Below the pieces are notes generated by a model. That model saw only the letters and a list, made by a program, of their open reading frames with translations, was not told where the DNA came from and did no database searches. From Natronosalvus hydrolyticus (GTDB lineage Archaea > Halobacteriota > Halobacteria > Halobacteriales > Natrialbaceae), in assembly GCA_025517525.1 (NCBI GenBank), contig JAOPJZ010000004.1, forward strand, positions 124,001 to 188,000: DNA of 64,000 nt, given 5' to 3'. A program made the translations under genes and the position numbers. The first letter of the stretch is position 1. The number at the start of each line of letters is the position of its first letter. Shown here piece by piece: positions 60,913 to 64,000 of the stretch.

Positions 60913-62112
60913 ATGTTCGCTACCAAGATCCTATATTTCGGTGTGGCTGTTTGCCTGCTCGTCGGGCTTGCAGTCCCGACCGTAGCGATCACCGTGGGTT
61001 CAGACCCCGTCAATGACGAGGTCGCCCTCGAGCCAGTCGACGAACGGTATGCGACGATCGAAGACGGCGAACTCACGCTCACGGTCGACGTGTTCGACAA
61101 TGCGCAAACCACTATTCTCGAGGTGTTCACGATTACCGTCGGCGAGGACGTCGATGGAATCGAATCGGTGTGGATCGAACACCCGATCGATGGCGTCGAA
61201 TTTTACGCCGAGGATTCTGAGATTTCGAACGACTCTCGTCTCGAGCCCGCTGCAGGTGAGGAGATAACAGTCGGTGTGCTAGTCGACTCGACGGTAACGA
61301 AAGCGACCAGCGAGACGTTTTCGGTCCACGTTGCCTACGAGGACGGCGCGAGCGCACCGCCAGGTCCACCGGCGATGCCATCGCCCGACCCACTAGTCGC
61401 CGACGATGACGACGAAAGGGACGATGAACAAGCCAGCGGACCGTCACTGGTCGACCTCGAGGTCACTCCACTCGAGCTAACCGCCGGCGAGTCGGTCACC
61501 GTGACCGGGACCTACGAGGGCGGTGACAGCGACGAGGACGTAACCGCTGCGCTCACCGTCGATGGCGTCGTCGTGAGCCAGCAAACGGTGGCCGTGCCCG
61601 CGGATTCGACCGCCACCGTCACGTTCGAGCAGACGCTCGAGGACCCGGGGACGATCCCAGTCGGTATCGGTGACGAAGCTCGCGATGTCGAGGTTTCCGC
61701 GGTCGAAACGGACGAACCAGCCGCGAGCCTCACCGTCTCGAACGTCTCCCTGAACACCGGGCAGATCCAGCCCGGGGAGTCGGTGACGCTAACCGCCAAC
61801 GTGACCAACACGGGCGAACTTGCGGGCGAACGCACCTTCGACATCGTCGTCGGTGGCTTCGTCGTCGAAACGGTGACCGTCGACCTCGAGGCGGGTGAAA
61901 CGGAGACGGTGACCCTCGAGCGCACGTTCGAGAACGCCGGGACCTACAGCCTCGCGTTCGGTGGCGTCGATGCGGGTAGCGTCACCGTCGTCGAGTCGAC
62001 GCTCGTCTCGGCCTCGGTGACCGAACTGCCCGGTCAGACAGGCGTTGCCCTCTCGGTTCCGCTACTGTTTGGCTTCGGACTGTTTTTCTCGAGACGCATG
62101 GGCTGGACGTGA
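60913..62112 (+). CDS. secreted CARDB-type protein with C-terminal anchor
   Basis: The product has 399 residues. It has a Sec-type signal (KILYFGVAVCLLVGLAVPTV), a first beta domain (about 30-150), a Pro/Asp linker (PPGPPAMPSPDPLVADDDDE) and two CARDB-like Ig domains (about 175-265: VDLEVTPLELTAGESVTVTG; about 270-370: ASLTVSNVSLNTGQIQPGES). The C-terminus is hydrophobic (GVALSVPLLFGFGLFFSRRM), a membrane anchor. CARDB domains are cell-adhesion modules. It lies between the small precursors and the signal peptidase, so it may anchor the fibre to the membrane. Confidence 0.7.
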   Translation: MFATKILYFGVAVCLLVGLAVPTVAITVGSDPVNDEVALEPVDERYATIEDGELTLTVDVFDNAQTTILEVFTITVGEDVDGIESVWIEHPIDGVEFYAEDSEISNDSRLEPAAGEEITVGVLVDSTVTKATSETFSVHVAYEDGASAPPGPPAMPSPDPLVADDDDERDDEQASGPSLVDLEVTPLELTAGESVTVTGTYEGGDSDEDVTAALTVDGVVVSQQTVAVPADSTATVTFEQTLEDPGTIPVGIGDEARDVEVSAVETDEPAASLTVSNVSLNTGQIQPGESVTLTANVTNTGELAGERTFDIVVGGFVVETVTVDLEAGETETVTLERTFENAGTYSLAFGGVDAGSVTVVESTLVSASVTELPGQTGVALSVPLLFGFGLFFSRRMGWT

Positions 62113-62233
62113 CGTGACTCCGATGGCTGGAAGAAAACACGATAACACCCCGACCCGCTTGTCGGACCAATTAAGATTCTTCGGCCTCGAGAGAGGAACG
62201 ACTGTGAACGGCCTCGAGTGGGGTAAACAATAA

Positions 62234-63403
62234 ATGCAGGTGACGACAGCGCTCAAAGCCGGAGTCAGCCTCGTCGTCGGCCTCACCCTCGTCTTGCTCA
62301 TCGTCGGCCAACTGCTGGGCCAGCCGGTGTTGCTCGGCTATGTTGCGACGGGGAGCATGGAGCCGGCGCTGAACGCCGGCGACGGGTTCGTCGCCGTCCC
62401 GAGTATCGTTGCGGACGATCCGGAGCCCGGCGACGTCGTCGTCTTCGATGCCCAGACCTTGCACGAAGGTGGCCTGACCACACACCGCGTCGTCGAGGAG
62501 ACCGACGAGGGGTACGTAACCAAAGGCGACGCGAATCCGTTTACCGACCAGGACGGCGGTGAGCCCCCAGTCACCGACGGCCAGATCGTCGCCGTCGCCT
62601 GGCAGGTGAACGGGACGGTGGTCCGACTCCCGCATCTCGGCACCCTCATCATGAGCGTCCACAGCGTCGTCACCGCGGTTTTTGGACTGCTCGCCGCCCC
62701 ACTTGGTATCGCGGCCGCGTTCGACGCGGACGGCGCCGGTGCACTGCTCGTCGCCATCGGCATCGCACTGCTCGGTGTGGGGTTACTCCTCGAACGAACC
62801 GGGGCGACCGAGCGGGATACAGAACGGAAGACGAACCGTGAAAACGTCATCGGACTCTGGTCGGCGATTTCGATCGTCGTCCTGTTGCTCGCCGTGTTCG
62901 CGACCGCAGCGATGGTCATCCCCGCGGGTGGGGCAACCTACGAAGTGCTGGCCACGGAAAATCCGACAGCTGATCCACAAACTGCTGCCCCCGGAGAGGT
63001 GGCAACGGTGACGCGAACGATCGACAACAGCGGCTACGTGCCCATCGTCGCTGTGCTCGATACCTCGAGTGATGGTGTCGTGGTCGAACCACGGTCGACG
63101 ACCGTCTCACTGCAGAGCACGAGCGAGGTGTCGGTTTCGATGACGGCACCGGAAACCGAGGGCCGGGCAACGAAAACGGTGTACGAAAACCGGTATCTGC
63201 TCGTGTTGCCCCCCTCGGTGCTGGTCTGGCTCCACGGTATCCACCCCTTCGTTGCCATCGCCGCCGTCAACATCGTCGTCGTCGGCGTCGCCGTCGGAGT
63301 GATTCTGGCCCTCTTCGGTCGCAGTGACTTTCGACTGCGTTCGACCGGACGAAAGGTCTCGCTTTCGACGCGACTCGATCGACTCGTGGATAGGTGGCTG
63401 TAG
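62234..63403 (+). CDS. archaeal (ER-type) signal peptidase I with C-terminal extension
   Basis: The product has 389 residues. After the first helix (VSLVVGLTLVLLIVGQLLGQ) comes the S26B active site: Ser in YVATGSMEPALNAGDGFVAV, His in GLTTHRVVEE and the Asp motif YVTKGDANPFTD. This is the Ser-His-Asp form of SipW and ER signal peptidases, in contrast to the Ser-Lys form. Unusually, about 200 residues follow: two helices (around AVFGLLAAPLGIAAAF and GIALLGVGLLL), a further helix (AISIVVLLLAVFATAAMVIP), an outside Ig-like part and a last helix (IAAVNIVVVGVAVGVILALF). It is likely dedicated to the small precursors of this cluster. Confidence 0.85.
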   Translation: MQVTTALKAGVSLVVGLTLVLLIVGQLLGQPVLLGYVATGSMEPALNAGDGFVAVPSIVADDPEPGDVVVFDAQTLHEGGLTTHRVVEETDEGYVTKGDANPFTDQDGGEPPVTDGQIVAVAWQVNGTVVRLPHLGTLIMSVHSVVTAVFGLLAAPLGIAAAFDADGAGALLVAIGIALLGVGLLLERTGATERDTERKTNRENVIGLWSAISIVVLLLAVFATAAMVIPAGGATYEVLATENPTADPQTAAPGEVATVTRTIDNSGYVPIVAVLDTSSDGVVVEPRSTTVSLQSTSEVSVSMTAPETEGRATKTVYENRYLLVLPPSVLVWLHGIHPFVAIAAVNIVVVGVAVGVILALFGRSDFRLRSTGRKVSLSTRLDRLVDRWL

Positions 63404-63451
63404 TGGATTCACTCGAGCACGATGTTCGGTAGCAACGACAGATAGGGAATG

Positions 63452-63514
63452 TTGTAACAATTTACCGCCACCCGCCGACCCCGTTGTGGGCGATCGGCGG
63501 TACGTGACTACAAC
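63452..63514. repeat. nested palindromic element, copy 2
   Basis: Related to 46443-46523. Inner arms taccgccacccgcc and ggcgatcggcggta pair at 11 of 14 positions around the loop gaccccgttgtg. Outer arms gttgta and tacaac also pair. Arm sequences differ from copy 1, while loop and layout are kept. It lies between the signal peptidase and DUF5305 genes. Confidence 0.7.
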
Positions 63515-63639
63515 GATCCCTCTGAGCCACTACTGTTATACCGTTCGACACCCGAGTTATCAGCAATCGGTTCAGTCAGCGAAACGCGATAGATTGGACC
63601 TGAAGAAAAATCAGGTGGGGGCCTGACCGGAGGAACGTT

Positions 63640-64000
63640 GTGACCGAAACACCACGACTCGACTTGCTCATCGCCCAGCACGGGCGTTCGATACTGATCG
63701 CCTTACTCGTCCTCGGAGCGGTTGCACTGCTCGCAACCGGCTGGGTTATCGCGACCCCCGGAACCACGACGGTAACCGAAGAAATCGGCCAGCAGACGGT
63801 CGAAACCGACGTCGAAACGAGCGCCGAAGTCGTCGAGTCCGGGCTCTGGGAGGAAGGCACCCACCTGGAAAACAATCCTGCCTACATAACCAACGCAACC
63901 CCCGAGTTACAGGTGACTGCTGAAACCACCATGCCGACAGATGACACCACGGTTAGCCACGCAATTCAACTCAGATACGAGGCGAGCCGTGACGGCCAAG
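63640..64000 (+). CDS. DUF5305 family membrane protein, cut by the window end
   Basis: The first 120 residues are present, starting with the GTG at 63640, with gaggaacg just upstream. The first helix is SILIALLVLGAVALLATGWV and is followed by IATPGTTTVTEEIGQQTVET with an outside beta-rich part (SGLWEEGTHLENNPAYITNA, ELQVTAETTMPTDDTTVSHA). This matches the haloarchaeal DUF5305 family, often coded next to DUF1102 proteins and signal peptidases. The C-terminal helix is not in the window. It probably belongs to the same surface system. Confidence 0.7.
   Translation, partial: MTETPRLDLLIAQHGRSILIALLVLGAVALLATGWVIATPGTTTVTEEIGQQTVETDVETSAEVVESGLWEEGTHLENNPAYITNATPELQVTAETTMPTDDTTVSHAIQLRYEASRDGQ

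Overview
The window is typical of a halophilic archaeon (class Halobacteria). Proteins are strongly acidic, DNA is GC-rich, the hexamer CTCGAG is very frequent, many start codons lie about 26-28 bases after an archaeal TATA-like box (leaderless mRNAs), and many families are haloarchaeal: PGF-CTERM halolysin-like protease, fused siroheme decarboxylase, DUF7344-type regulators, LctP lactate permeases and DUF1102 surface proteins. The gene set suggests the Natrialbales side of the class, but that is only an impression.

Layout. 0-6 kb: a surface-anchored subtilase and a 1308-residue membrane-anchored transglutaminase-like/VWA protein. 6-11.2 kb: an accessory zone next to tRNA-Phe and tRNA-Val. 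It holds partial copies of tRNA 3' ends, three orphan IS200/IS605-type right ends, a fused AhbA/AhbB siroheme decarboxylase, a flavin-binding protein and small winged-helix regulators. 11.2-23.7 kb: mixed housekeeping genes (ABC exporter, membrane histidine kinase, ArfB-like creatininase, DsrE, MptD-like aldolase, S9 peptidase, glutamine amidotransferase, multicopper oxidase, zinc micro-protein). 23.8-37.5 kb: a lactate-oxidation region with lctP plus a FAD/Fe-S lactate or glycolate dehydrogenase on one strand, a second lctP divergent from a LUD-domain pair (LutC and a LutB-LutA fusion), and a membrane Fe-S oxidoreductase likely to pass electrons to menaquinone. 37.7-46.4 kb: small conserved genes including a Cas4-like Fe-S protein, an AT-rich insert bounded by inverted repeats, Sua5, a Rieske-FAD oxidoreductase, a HAD phosphatase, a zinc membrane peptidase, UPF0146 and archaemetzincin. 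47-51.8 kb: three overlapping proton-antiporter-like subunits. 52-55 kb: a Tat-exported GH13 amylase with a (QxW)3 lectin tail. 55.7-57.9 kb: ABCE1/RLI and a small EMC6-like membrane protein. 58-64 kb: a surface-fibre-like cluster with three Tat/SipW-like precursors, a CARDB protein, an ER-type signal peptidase, a DUF5305 protein (cut by the window edge) and a membrane-bound HTH regulator.

The most interesting parts are (i) the 58-64 kb cluster, which looks like an archaeal counterpart of the bacterial SipW-TasA/camelysin fibre system; (ii) the matching 3' trailer structure behind both tRNA genes, with a direct tRNA 3'-end copy and an inverted T-arm copy at about 130 bp spacing; (iii) orphan IS605 right ends that now form the 3' ends of host genes; and (iv) a repeated palindromic element at 46.44 and 63.45 kb whose stems differ in sequence but still pair. 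No CRISPR array, rRNA gene or replication origin was seen.
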